Shown in pieces: positions 33,661 to 44,739 of a stretch of 64,000 bases of DNA. The DNA comes from Panopea generosa. Lineage: Eukaryota > Mollusca > Bivalvia > Adapedonta > Hiatellidae. A program made the translations under genes and the position numbers. Below the pieces are notes generated by a model. It did no database searches. It saw nothing but the letters and a program-made list of their open reading frames with translations, and had not been told where the DNA came from. The stretch lies in contig CM055898.1 of the NCBI GenBank assembly GCA_029582155.1, positions 32,227,419-32,291,418 on the forward strand, written 5' to 3'. Position 1 is the first letter of the stretch. Each line of letters opens with the position of its first letter.

Positions 33661-34829
33661 GCTGATCTGTTTGTACCATGAGGCTGTCCAAACTGCTGTG
33701 GGCGACCGCTGGGTCGGTTGCCACCACCACGCCCATAGCTTCGACCTCTTTGTGCTCGTCTAAAGGGTCTTGCTTCAGAATATGTCTGACCATGGGGTGG
33801 GGTTGACACTGGAAGGGGTGGCAGTTGAAAAGTAGGGGGTGCGAGTAGGGTAACAGATTGGAAAGATAGAGTCTCCAAACGCTCCATCAGAGTATTGAAC
33901 TTCTTGTCCCATCCGGATTGCATCTGGCTGAGTTTGGAGTTCATTTCTGACTGGAGCTGCTTCGAGAAAGAGGCAAAGTCAGAAGTGGGAGGACTTGCAG
34001 ATTGTTGGTGTGAGTGGGCCTTTGGCCTGGTTCCAGTAGGCTGGGCTAAACGCAGTTCCTGTTCGACCTGACGAACATCTTTCAGGAACTGGTCATAGTC
34101 CGTAGCAGAGTCAAACTTATGGCGGGTATTTGCCTTAAGAGACTCGCTAAACAATCCAGACAAAAGTCTCTCAAACAACAATTCATGCCTGCCAGTATGG
34201 GGCAGGTGACCACCCTGGAAAGCATGCTCTAACGTGGTCTCTAACCTACAACCAAAGGAAGTCACCGACTCTTCTGGTTTCTGGACTGCGTTAAAGAATT
34301 CCTTCATAGTGATGCCATGCCTTGCCGGCTCACAAAAACTGACATCTAGTTTCTTAAGAACTAGGTCTACAGTGACAGAGTCGCCCAAAGAAACAAGTAG
34401 GCGTCTGGCTGTGCCACGAAGGGATGCACGAACGGCCTGTAAAACTTGTGATGAAGACAGGTTCAAATCCCGGCACAGGCATCTGATCTCATGACGCCAC
34501 TCATAATAACTCACCTCGTTCTTTGGAGTTGGCTCATCACCTGAAAAGAGTGGAATTTTGGGCGGCTTGGAAACCAAAGAGGGAGTGGTAGGTGTTAAGA
34601 TCACTGGAGGTAGACCTGAGATAGGAGGTGGTGAGCTCAAAGTTAGAGGAGGGGGTAATGGGTGCTTGGGTCTAGCACCACCGGTTGCTTCTGGAGTAGA
34701 GACGGGCACGAATGTGTATTTCTTTGACAGAATTTTAAGCATCTCTTCCTCCGTAGGCATAGTTGGTGTGGGAGGGGTAGCAGTTTCACCCGACTTAACC
34801 TTAGTCTCTTCCCTTTTAGGACTATCCAT
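33639..34829 (-). CDS. gag: gag structural protein
   Basis: 396 codons starting MDSPKREETK. It has a Pro/Thr-rich start, then a capsid-like segment including YYEWRHEIRCLCRDLNLSSS and KKLDVSFCEPARHG, a coiled-coil-like stretch near residues 275-300, and an Arg/Gly-rich end (RRAQRGRSYGRGGGNR). I see no CCHC zinc knuckle; the RG-rich tail may bind RNA instead. The frame ends with a stop at 33639, two codons past a slippery heptamer. Gag forms the particle in which reverse transcription occurs. Confidence 0.88.
   Translation of the reverse strand: MDSPKREETKVKSGETATPPTPTMPTEEEMLKILSKKYTFVPVSTPEATGGARPKHPLPPPLTLSSPPPISGLPPVILTPTTPSLVSKPPKIPLFSGDEPTPKNEVSYYEWRHEIRCLCRDLNLSSSQVLQAVRASLRGTARRLLVSLGDSVTVDLVLKKLDVSFCEPARHGITMKEFFNAVQKPEESVTSFGCRLETTLEHAFQGGHLPHTGRHELLFERLLSGLFSESLKANTRHKFDSATDYDQFLKDVRQVEQELRLAQPTGTRPKAHSHQQSASPPTSDFASFSKQLQSEMNSKLSQMQSGWDKKFNTLMERLETLSFQSVTLLAPPTFQLPPLPVSTPPHGQTYSEARPFRRAQRGRSYGRGGGNRPSGRPQQFGQPHGTNRSATGHPNF
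33645..33651 (-). promoter_or_regulatory. -1 ribosomal frameshift site CCCAAAC
   Basis: In the gag frame the codons read C-CCA-AAC, which fits the X-XXY-YYZ rule of -1 slippery sites exactly. It lies one codon before the gag stop. The -1 frame from here is open straight into protease. This sets the gag to gag-pol ratio in many retroelements. A downstream RNA structure was not tested. Confidence 0.8.
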
Positions 34830-37029
34830 ATTTCAGGAAATAGCTAACACAAAATATAAGTACACAAACAAAACACTAAAAATAAATAAAAGAGCTGTTA
34901 TAATGAAATGGCAATCAAGTTTAAACCCTGTAACTCACACTGTATGAGTTATAAATATAAACTACTCAGATTTATTTAACTGTCTATTAACCAAATCAAA
35001 AGAATACAAGTTTGGTCACAGCTAAATGCACTAAGTTGACCTGTACACCAAGTCAAAACAACACACATTCCAATGATGTTTACCTTACATCACTTCAATA
35101 CACTAAAAGTAGTACCTAATACACCAGGGTTTAAATCTATGACCTAGATAATAAATCAACTGGTTGTAGTGGTCAGCTGATTGTTTACCTGTGTATCAAT
35201 GTTGTAACTCAATATCTAAAAATGATCACAGCTACTACAATATTAGTGGTAAACCAAAATAAATATCACCTGTGTTCAAAAGTGACACAAACTATCCTGT
35301 AAAGATAACTGAAAAATGCAGTGAGTAGAAATGGATTATATCAGTAACCAAACTGAAAGGAAAAATATTTATTTACACTGCAAACAAGGTGTGTTCTACC
35401 AACTCATCAAACCTGAAAATCACTGAAAATATAATAGTACATAAATCAGCAAAAAGTCAAAGTACTGAATACTGGGTATGTTTTCAGTCACAACTTCCTT
35501 CAGAAAATAGCAGACGGCTGAAATTTCACTATTGAACAAAATAAAACAATATGAATCGTGCAAGAAACATAAAACACTAAATACAGTTGCACGATAAAGA
35601 AAATATGCTGAAAAAAATATACTGCTTGCCGGTATTCCTTGAAAAAGCTGAAATTGAGAAAACTTTACACTAAAGGGCTTGAACTCTCAAGTATCAATAT
35701 GTGCAAGCAATTTCTATATCGCCTGTCAACAAGAACACATAAAATGAGATTTCAAATGGAAAACACACAAAATGAATAAATGAATTACATATATATATCT
35801 TGCTAGAACAGGTCTATCACACACGGTTAGTAAGGTGTGCAAAGAATGTTATGAAACAGGGAACTGGGCAATATAATATTATAATATAATGTAGGCCAAA
35901 AATAAACACAGTAAATAACACACTTAATCTAGATTTCTAATTATAATCTATAGCTTTATTCAAGTGAGTGATAAATCAAAATATCACTCTATCCAACTAG
36001 ATAAGACATGAAATATACCTGGCACTTAATGCAATGTTCACTATAACATTAAATAACCATAATATCAACTTCACTATATCAGAAAATTTCAACTTTATAG
36101 TGCATAAAACATCAAAATGTCAAATGTCAAAACAAAATCACTGACATCATAACACACATGAAAATTCAACTGATGGCAATCAAAAATATCAAATGACTAC
36201 AAATGCTTCACTAAATCAACACTGTGAAATCAAATATATCACCAAAAATGGAAAATAGCTAATTGAAATGGCACACAAAATGAAAACACTACTGTGAACT
36301 GAATGGGGGTCACAGAATCTATAAGATCAAAATTTAACTTTATCACAAGAATGACAAAACTGACAACTGCAACATTCAATCTAAATAGCAAAAATGAAAC
36401 AAATTAAACTAAACATACCTTGCAGTTGTAAAAATTCAGTGAGAAAACATCAAAAATTTAAAGTTCACGTGTTAGAAATTTCAGAATAAGACCAAATCAC
36501 TACATGTACTTTTATATAAAGCTTATGCGAAGAAAATAGTGCGCCCTCAGAAAAATGAAAAAATAATTTAAAATAACAAAAATGAGAATGAGAAACACAT
36601 ACTTACATAAATATCCAAAATCCAATAAAACACTTTAAAAAAATACACTTAAAACACTAAAATGTCCGATCCTGTATCCTGGCGCGATATAATGGACTGA
36701 CCCAAAGGTCAAGTTCAATGTTTACTAAAAACAGCTGTTTTCACAAACTGTCACTGTGTATAATGTGGCACGCGTAAAACAGTTCATTGTATGTTGACGC
36801 GTCCTGGGCTCAGAAGTAGGGGGTGGGACGTGCACTATGGGTGGGTTTGGTTTACATTTCAGTATACCTTTGTGTTGAAGGACTGAAAACTAGAGGGGAA
36901 CACTCTAGCTTCCGGTCTCCACTGAAAGGGTTGCCGGCTCTGCCCTCGGGTCTCGCACTTCTCGGATACCTCCGGTGCAGCTAAATAGGCCCTGACTGTG
37001 GAATGAGCTCCGGTACCTGGTCGCCTCAA
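34830..37029 (-). other. Retrotransposon 5' leader
   Basis: About 2.2 kb between the primer-binding site and the gag start, unusually long, AT-rich and without a meaningful reading frame. It may hold packaging or translation signals; none recognised. Confidence 0.65.
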
Positions 37030-37042
37030 CGTCGGGGAGCCA
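37030..37042 (-). promoter_or_regulatory. Primer-binding site
   Basis: On the minus strand, three bases after the 5' LTR, the sequence reads TGGCTCCCCGACG. It starts with TGG, the complement of a tRNA 3' CCA end, as expected for the minus-strand primer. The tRNA is not identified. Confidence 0.7.
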
Positions 37043-37045
37043 TTT

Positions 37046-37723
37046 TGTAGAGTGTGGGCAAAAACCAATGAATGACCAACTCAGAACTGGAGTTCAATAT
37101 TTATATTAGACCTATAAAATAGAATGATAACATAATAAATACATAGAATAGTATGACAGAATAAAATACAGTATTTCAATGTATTTCATGGCAATTCAGG
37201 TTGATTAACAAATCAATGCAATTAAGACATCTACAATACATTGATAAAAGTAAAACCTTACCAGGTACTGCTGGCTAATCTTCTAGTGTAAAATAGTGTA
37301 TGGGTTAAACCCAAGAGTTCTAACAACAGAACTTATGAAATAAACTAATACAGTATTATTGTATTATTGACTAAAGAACTCGCGTCCTCTAGCAAGGTTG
37401 ACAAAAAGTGCCCATAGCCAGGTGGGGTGAAAAGAAGTAAAAATATAAAGATGTTATGTGCCTCTCATCCAATCAAACTCTTACACACACAATATACAAG
37501 ATAACTATTGGACAGCACTGGACATAACATGATGGTCAAGACAACAGACAAGGTTCACAATACATGTAAACAAGACAATACCCATAATTCTATAATGATG
37601 AATGGACATGAGGTCATGTGACTATGCATGAATGAACTACCGTAACACTATGATAACTTGGCAGTAGTATTTTACTATCAGACTAATGTATAGTTAAAGT
37701 ATGAGAAAATGACCTTATCTACA
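37046..37723 (-). repeat. 5' LTR (678 bp)
   Basis: TGTAGA...TCTACA ends; the 5' LTR in element orientation. It is almost identical to 27858-28548 and lacks 13 bp present there. Confidence 0.95.
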
Positions 37724-37971
37724 TATAGATACTAACAAAATTATAATCTAAAAAAAAAGAAAGTAAATAGCTGTGATAAGGGAATTACATTAATTAAAAT
37801 TGTAATTTTTAAAAGAGCCAACTTTAATATTATCAAAAAATGTGATTAACATTAACTACCAGTTATTTTTCGTTTTTCTTAAAAAATGACCTTTTGTTAA
37901 AATAAATTGTTTTATAAAATTTTAATTTAATATTGTGTTTCGTATAAAAAGAACTCGAGGTGAATAATAAA

Positions 37972-38136
37972 AAGGTCATTATACAGTTCACCTTACAATA
38001 TGGATTTTATTGTACTCGTCAATGTTGTGGTGAAAATCTGTATTGGACTCGGCGCCTCGTCCAATACAGGTTTTCACCACAATATTGTCGAGTACAATAT
38101 AAATCCATATCGTACAGTGAACTGTATAATAACCTT
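37972..38136. repeat. 165-bp near-perfect palindrome (fold-back element)
   Basis: The left arm starts AAGGTCATTATACAGTTCAC and the right arm ends GTGAACTGTATAATAACCTT. The arms meet at GGCGCC (38051-38056), with only a few mismatches over about 78 bp per arm and almost no loop. It is probably a fold-back MITE. A transcript would form one long hairpin. Confidence 0.9.
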
Positions 38137-38810
38137 ATAGAATTCCACATAATTAAATGTGTGCTCTTGCCTATATTTCTTTATCACAAAGTGAAATTAT
38201 AAAAATTATAAACAATAAATGTAAGGCCAAAGGCACACAAACAACACAAATAAAAAGGCAAAACTGTATCATAATATAAATTTGACAATGAATTAATAAT
38301 AGATGTCAGGAGATGTGTACATAACAGAAACTTAATTATCTGAATAAGCCATTTCTACAAACTGCAACAATTCCTTTTCGCTATCATTTCAGTCCATCTA
38401 AAAGCATAACCACATCAATGGTTGTATATTACAAAACATCCACATATTCCTGTTGAAGTTTGTCCATGAATTATGTAGCATTACTTTGAGCCAGGCGAAA
38501 TACCATAGCAGTTCCAATATTTGGGAGATAATTATTGTGTGCTATTTAATTGAAAATGTTTATAAGATTTATAAGTACGGCTGTTTATTGTTTTATTTTT
38601 ATCTGTCACAAGACCCAAAGGTCCTCACTTGATCTTATTACTGTTCAAAATTTAAGGATTTAAAGTATTCTTATTTTTTTTTTAAATAATTCAATCATTG
38701 TGAAATGATAACTTTACATATTATCAAGGACAAACTAATTCAGCCTAACATGCAATTATTGTGGAAGTGACAACTCAAATTTGTCAGAAAATGCAAAATG
38801 TTGTCTCTCA
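38137..38810. other. Unique non-coding region
   Basis: AT-rich. It may contain the 3' UTR of the candidate minus-strand exon at 38811-38956. Nothing else seen. Confidence 0.4.
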
Positions 38811-38956
38811 TCACAGTTTCTTCTTTGGACCATGTCGCAGAGCTGTCTGAGTTCTGTTCCCTTTAAGTAATACCGGAGCAGCAACTGTACACTGTCTACA
38901 TTCCAACAATTCATCTGCCACAGAGTGTTCATGTTGAAAGATTGGGAGCTTCAAGT
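38811..38956 (-). CDS. Candidate terminal exon of an unknown gene
   Basis: Minus strand: acceptor CTGTTTCAG before 38956, then an open frame (2 bases plus 48 codons) to TGA at 38811-38813. The peptide includes LKLPIFQHEHSVADELLECR, then QCTVAAPVLL and a basic end GPKKKL. The composition is higher in GC and more protein-like than its surroundings. No family recognised. A possible matching first exon lies at 40878-40924, but their phases do not fit directly, so another exon or a wrong boundary must be assumed. Confidence 0.35.
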
Positions 38957-39229
38957 CTGAAACAGTTAAAAATAATTATATAAAAGAAGTTTCTGGTATT
39001 CACCAACGTAATGCTTTATACCGAGTTTCCAAATATAATTAGGCTGACCTCAATGTGCAATCAAACATTCATGAATTTAAATACAAATGTTAGTTATTGT
39101 GTGAAGTTATTTTAATCATAGATTTTATTTAAATAAATCGTCATCTGATTATTAATATTCCATGTCTTATTTTAACAAACAAGCCCTTTTATCAATGAAT
39201 TAATATCAAACATGTCGATTTTTTATCAG

Positions 39230-40340
39230 AAAGTATCATTCTTAGTGTTTTCCGATTGATAACAATATCATATACAAACAAATTAAAAAAGATAACAGAT
39301 CTTGGGATACAGACTTTTACAACAACTTTATCTGAGGGTTTTCTGATTGATAACATGAACATATGCATACAAGAGATAACAGAACATTAAATTTGGTTTT
39401 AAATAAGCACTGTGTTTGAATGAGCAATAACATCATCACATATACACAAATAACAAGAGCTAACATACACTAAGAAATATTTTTTTATTAGAACTCTCTC
39501 TCTCTCTCTGAGAGTTGTCTAATTGATAACAGTAGCACATATATATACAAATAACAAGAACTACCAGACAATGGGATATGACTTTTTATAAGACCTCTCT
39601 CTGAGAGTTCTCCAATTATTAACAGTAGCACATATATTCAAATAACAAGAGATAACAGACAATGGGATATGACTTTTTATAAGAACTCTCTCTGAGCGTT
39701 GTCCAGTTGTTAACAGTAGCACATAAATACGAATAACAAGAGATAACATACACTGAGAATTGTTTTTTTATAAGAACCCTCTCTCTCTCTATCTCTCTCT
39801 CTCACATATATATACAAATTACAAGAGATAACAGACACTGGTAATTGTTTTTTATAAGAATTCTCTTTGCGAGTTGTCCAATTGTAACAGTAGCATATAT
39901 ACAAATAACAAGAGAGATCTTTTAAAAGAAAATAGCATTGGATGTCCAGTTGATACCAGTAGTATATTTATATATACAAATAGCAAGAGACAACAGACAC
40001 TTGGGTTTTGATTTCACCAGAACTATGTCTGAGAGATGACAACTATAAATAAAACAAGAGACAAGACACCAGGATTTGCATATTGTAAGAACTTTGTACG
40101 ACATTTGTTTAATTTAAAACAGTAGCATACAAATACACATAACAAGAGATACTATACCCAGGTGATTTGGATTTCACAATTATTATATTTGCTGATATGA
40201 GAATAGATAACATACACTCAGAATACAGATTTTTTAAAATAAAAAACTATGTCGGAGAGTTATTCTATTGGTAATAACAAGAAATAACATACACTGGGAA
40301 AATGGATTTTTTAAGACTGCATTTGTATAAAGTGTTTAGC
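39230..40340. repeat. Degenerate tandem repeat of about 90-110 bp with CT microsatellites
   Basis: Recurring blocks GATAACAGTAGCACATATAT, ACAAATAACAAGAGATAACA and CTCTCTCTGAGAGTTGTCCA, for example AACAGTAGCA at 39528, 39621 and 39712 (spacing about 92). Further diverged copies lie near 40640-40760. CT runs at 39493-39509 and 39780-39802. Small minus frames across it are repeat by-products. Confidence 0.8.
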
Positions 40341-40369
40341 AACAATTTTTCAGTAATATTGTGTAATGG

Positions 40370-40620
40370 TCTACTTGAGACAGTATTCTAACCACTACCA
40401 CACTGCAGTATCATGCAGAAGACACATGGTATGATACCCCACTTAGTCACATTCATATACTAACTGACACCAGGCCCACCAGACCTAAAACTATTCCCCA
40501 AATGCTAAACGCTAAGCATGGAAGCTTCCAGTACTATTTTTTCAAACCTTTAATATAACCCATCCATGGATCAATCCCACAACCTTCTGCATGCAGGGGA
40601 ACGCTCTATCCTTCCCCTTA
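40370..40620 (-). mobile_element. Probable tRNA-related SINE
   Basis: A distinct, more GC-rich block. Its right end on the minus strand carries a tRNA-like promoter segment (GATAGAGCGTTCCCCTGCAT, then GGTTGTGGGATTGATCC), followed by a conserved-looking body and the internal inverted pair GGTATGATACC/GGTATCATACC. I judge it a SINE from this layout; the exact ends are unclear. Confidence 0.45.
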
Positions 40621-40877
40621 GTTTTTTTGAAGAGCTATATCTGAGGATTGTCTACATCTATGTATGATGTAGATAATATTATCATATACTCAGATGATAT
40701 AAATTTAATAACAACTTGCTTAATGGTTGTCTGATTCACAACAGGAGCATAATTATTTAAAAATAATAAAAGTTAAATAATTTCCAAATTAAAGATAAAA
40801 AAATTCGTACCCCACCCACACTATTAAAACTGTAAACATATTTACACAACATTTACCCAGCCGTTATAAAGACCTAC

Positions 40878-40924
40878 CAGTCGTCACTATATGTTTTTTT
40901 TGTAAAGTCTCTCTTGGAATTCAT
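40878..40924 (-). CDS. Candidate short first exon
   Basis: Minus strand: an ATG at 40924-40922 opens 15 codons (MNSKRDFTKKTYSDD) up to a good donor TG|GTAGGT after 40878. Another ATG further upstream (in AAGATGGCTGCG) opens only a short frame. It could be the first exon of a gene reading left, but no partner exon fits its phase. Weak. Confidence 0.22.
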
Positions 40925-41039
40925 GATTATGGGCTTCGCTGTGTTTGGTAGTTTAAATTCGTGGAAATACGAATCAATAAAGTTTGTACAATTATTTAAA
41001 CAACAAAGACGCAGCCATCTTAATTAGATGGTGTCATCG

Positions 41040-44000
41040 TTCCTGTCTTTCTATGACTATGAACCGCTTTGATATCTTGGCATCAAGTAATATTGCATGG
41101 CTGTGCCCAATTTGTGATTCTTAGAACTTCATTCAAGCAGGTTCCCTTGATGAACTTGACATAGATGATCCATCTTTCTATCAGTCATTGTCCACAGTGA
41201 ATGATGATGACGATAGCGTGTTTGATTCCAACAAAGCACACATGGAGGTCAGATGCTCCACACCAACGCAGACTACACCATCTAATAAGACTCGCCCTGC
41301 GAAATTGAGGGTATTGGTTACTAACACACAAAGTATTAAGGCTAAACGAGAATCTCTCTGTGCTACTATTGACGAACAGGACCCTGATATTGTCATTGCT
41401 TCAGAGACCTGGCTTCATCCAGGGATTTACAGCAGTGAGATTTTTCCTGACCAATACAATGTATACAGAAATGATCGTAGCGATGGATATGGTGGTGTCC
41501 TTATTGCGGTTAAGAACACACTTACATGTGATGAAGTATGCAAACCAGACAATTGCCGTCAAGATTGAGTGTAGGAACAATTCATTAGTGATAGCATCTG
41601 TGTACAGACCAACGAACAATGACAGTGTCTCAGCATTAACACTTAGAATTACTGTTGAATGATCACTGGAAATTCTTATAAGCGTGACATCAATGAGGGT
41701 ATTATGACAATGGAGGTCTTGACCAGATTGTAGATTTTCCTACAAGAGATCGGTCAACTTTGGACCTTTTTGCCACCAACAGACCTTCCCTTGTATCAAC
41801 CTGCAAACCACTCCCTGGCATCAGTGATCATGACATTGTACGTGTTGAGTCAGACATATTTACCAAATACAGACGGCCAGTACGCAGGAAGATATATCTG
41901 TGGAAAAGAGCAAACATAACACAACTTAAAGTAGACCTGAACAGCTTCAGCTCTGACTTTATTGCCAGATATAATACCGACTCTGACATTGACACCATGT
42001 GGGATACCTTTTCAAAATCAGCATCCAGTTTGTTGGAAAAGAACGTACCAGTAAAGTTCACAACAACAAGATTTACCCAACCATGGGTTAACCGTACAGT
42101 TAAAAACAACGCACGCCGTAAGAAGAAGACTTACAACAGGGCCAGACTTTCAAATCAGCCGGAAGACTGGACAGCATACAAGGATGCCAAAAAGAAATGT
42201 CAGCAAACCTGTCGGGAGACATATAATTCCTATGTAGGCAACATGATGGCAGACGACCAGAGAAGCAACCCCAAACGGTTCTACAGCTTCATCAAGTCAA
42301 AACGGAAGGATGCTTCTGGTGTAGCTCTTCTTACAAGTAATGGAACAACACATAGTGACAGTTTGAAGAAAGCTAACATCCTCAATGATCAGTTTACATC
42401 TGTTTTTACTACTTAAAAACTCAGAGATCTACCAAAGCTAGATACATCTACCCACCCGTCAGTACCTGATCTCCTAGTCCATCCAAATGGTGTTATAAAA
42501 CTACTAGATTCCATCAACCCACACAAGGCCACAGGACCAGATGATATATCGGGCATGTTCCTGAAGACTCTGAAGGAAGAACTAATGGACATACTTACCC
42601 TGATATTCCAAACATCTCTCAACCAAGGCCGTATTCCATCTTCGTGGAAACAAGCGCACATCTCGCCAATCTTCAAGAAAGAGGATAGAAGCAAAGCGTC
42701 CAATTATAGACCAGTTTCTCTAACTTCAATATGCTGCAAAATACTAGAGCACATTATACATAGCCAAGCCATCTCTCATCAAGATCGTCATAACATTCTC
42801 TCTGATGCTCAACATGGGTTTAGGAAATCAAGATCATGCGAGTCCCAGCTGCTACTAACCATACAAGACCTTGCCAACAGCCTAAATGCAGGGGAACATA
42901 TTAATGCGGTCTTGCTCGACTTTAAATAGCAAAGCATTCGATAAGGTTCCACACCAGAGACTATTGGTCAAGCTGAAGCACTATGGGATACGCAGCAGCC
43001 TTCACTATTGGATCGCAGATTTTCTACGAGACCGGCAGCAATCCGTCGTACTGGAAGGATCCAAGTCATCGTCAGCACAAGTTACTTCTGGCGTACCCTC
43101 AGGGTACTGTCCTGGGACCGTTATTGTTCTTAGTGTACATCAACGACATGCCTACTTGCGTTTCCTCCACTGCCAGACTGTTTGCAGACGATTACCTCCT
43201 GTACAGATGCATTCAATCCACCAGGGACAGCAAGGATCTTCAAGATGATCTCACCAATCTACAGACATGGGGAAACAATTGGCAGATGTCATTCAATCCT
43301 GAGAAATGCGAGGTAATACGAATCACCAACAAATGTAAACCACTCCAATATCCTTACAAGATACACAACATCGAGCTACCGATGGTCAAAAAAGCCAAAT
43401 ATTTTGGTGTTACTATCAGTTCCAACCTTTCATGGAACAACCACGTTGACAATATCTGCAGTAAAGCCAATAGTAACCTAGCATTCATCCGTCGAAACAC
43501 ATACAGTTGTCCAAAACAAGTAAAACAACAATGTTTCTCCACTTTAGTTCGACCATCTATTGAAAATGCATCTGTAGTTTGGGATCCATACACACAGAGG
43601 AACATCAAGAAGCTGGAACAAGTCCAACGGAGAGGAGCCAGATATTTCACTGGCGATTACAGGAGAACAAGCAGCGTCACATCAATGCTGAAGACATTAG
43701 ACTGGGACACATTGTAATACCGACGCCAGCATGCTAGGCTTGTAATGATGTACAGGGTAGTGTACCATCTTATCGCTGTCCCTGCAGACATTTACTTAGT
43801 TCCCATGACAACCTACACAAGAGGGCATACTTCGAGATTCACGATCCCACAGTCGAATGTTAATTGTCATCTACATTCCTTCTTCTCGAGTACCATCAGA
43901 CTCTGGAACAGCCTTCCTGCTGGACTGATCGCAACTCCCAACCTACCATCCTTTAAGAAGGGGTTGCGGGACGCCATGAAGTAATCATCCTAGAACCCAG

Positions 44001-44130
44001 TTTTTAACCTGTATATAATGTGATTTTAACTAAGTGCACTTGGTCCTCAACGCCACATGTACATACACTCAGTTCGAGAATACTCGGTTCCTGAGGGATG
44101 CATTACTTGGAAGAAAAAGAAAGAAGAAGA
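41040..44130 (+). pseudogene. Damaged non-LTR (LINE) retrotransposon, Jockey/CR1-like
   Basis: Plus strand, 5' part missing. In order: a WLCPICDS stretch (41095-41125) that may end an upstream zinc-finger-like ORF1; an AP-type endonuclease with LVTNTQSIKAKR, SETWLHP and GISDHDIV, with a deletion and frameshifts between about 41570 and 41760; a linker; and a reverse transcriptase with SNYRPVSLTS, GFRKSRSCESQL and catalytic FADD (43181-43192), then a C-terminal RLWNSLPAGLI segment to a stop at 43984. There is an in-frame TAA at 42414-42416 and frameshifts near 42915 and 43090. It ends in an A/G-rich tail (about 44113-44130). The motif set fits the I/Jockey/CR1 group; finer placement is not possible by eye. 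Not functional as it stands. Confidence 0.88.
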
Positions 44131-44739
44131 ATTACGAATGTGAGGCTGTACAGTTTTACTTTTTTTAAGAAATAATTCTTTTATCAGTTTTAAGTCTGAT
44201 ATTTGGTGTATTTCCGATTTATCGGGTTTAAACATATACATTGTATTGTGTGTTTTATTTCAATATTAGTAAAATATTATTAATTCCCTCCTAGACTCCG
44301 CCCATCTCTATTTATGCCTCCCATATATGAGTTGTCTGATTATCGTCTCTTACGTAGCCTGGTTCTCGGACCCAAAATGCTCTCGGCGTTGCCTTCGCAT
44401 CTAGGGCCCGGTATGCGCTTATGTGATAGGTTTCCGTTCTCATACAGCATTCTTTGGATAGCGGGGAACCACACATGTAAACAGCAAACGCTCAGTAAAT
44501 AATGACAAAGACTCACAACTGCGTCAATTTGAATAAGTTTCTGTTATCCAAATTTTAGGCCCTTATGAAGCAAATCGTAAGCTTTAGTTTGATATATTAT
44601 AAAATATCTCTGGAAGGAGTAACGTCAAGAAAACACGCATTTTCAGTCAGTGAACTGTGATGCGTTTCTCCACCTGATGCGTTATATTTATCAATATTTT
44701 TATGGTTCCATTTATGGGAAGTCGTACCCAACTCGTACG
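44131..44739. other. Non-coding region with dispersed-repeat motif
   Basis: At about 44358-44400 it carries AGCCTGGTTCTCGGACCC and a following ATGCTCTCGGCGTTGCCTTC segment. The same segment occurs inverted at about 58918-58965 and, in part, near 55771-55840. No gene seen. Confidence 0.5.

Larger units (their letters stand above)
27858..37723 (-). mobile_element. Ty3/gypsy-type LTR retrotransposon, near full length
   Basis: A 9.87-kb element with long terminal repeats, TATA duplicated at both edges (27854-27857 and 37724-37727), a primer-binding site, a polypurine tract, gag and pol in the order PR-RT-RNase H-IN. That order, with integrase after RNase H, is the Ty3/gypsy (Metaviridae) order. 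The two LTRs differ in my reading by only about one substitution and a 13-bp indel, which indicates a recent insertion. No env-like frame is visible between pol and the 3' LTR. Confidence 0.95.

Noticed and set aside
29556-34947. Other frames of 60-133 codons within the retrotransposon, both strands
   Set aside because: Shadows of gag and pol; none has recognisable motifs.
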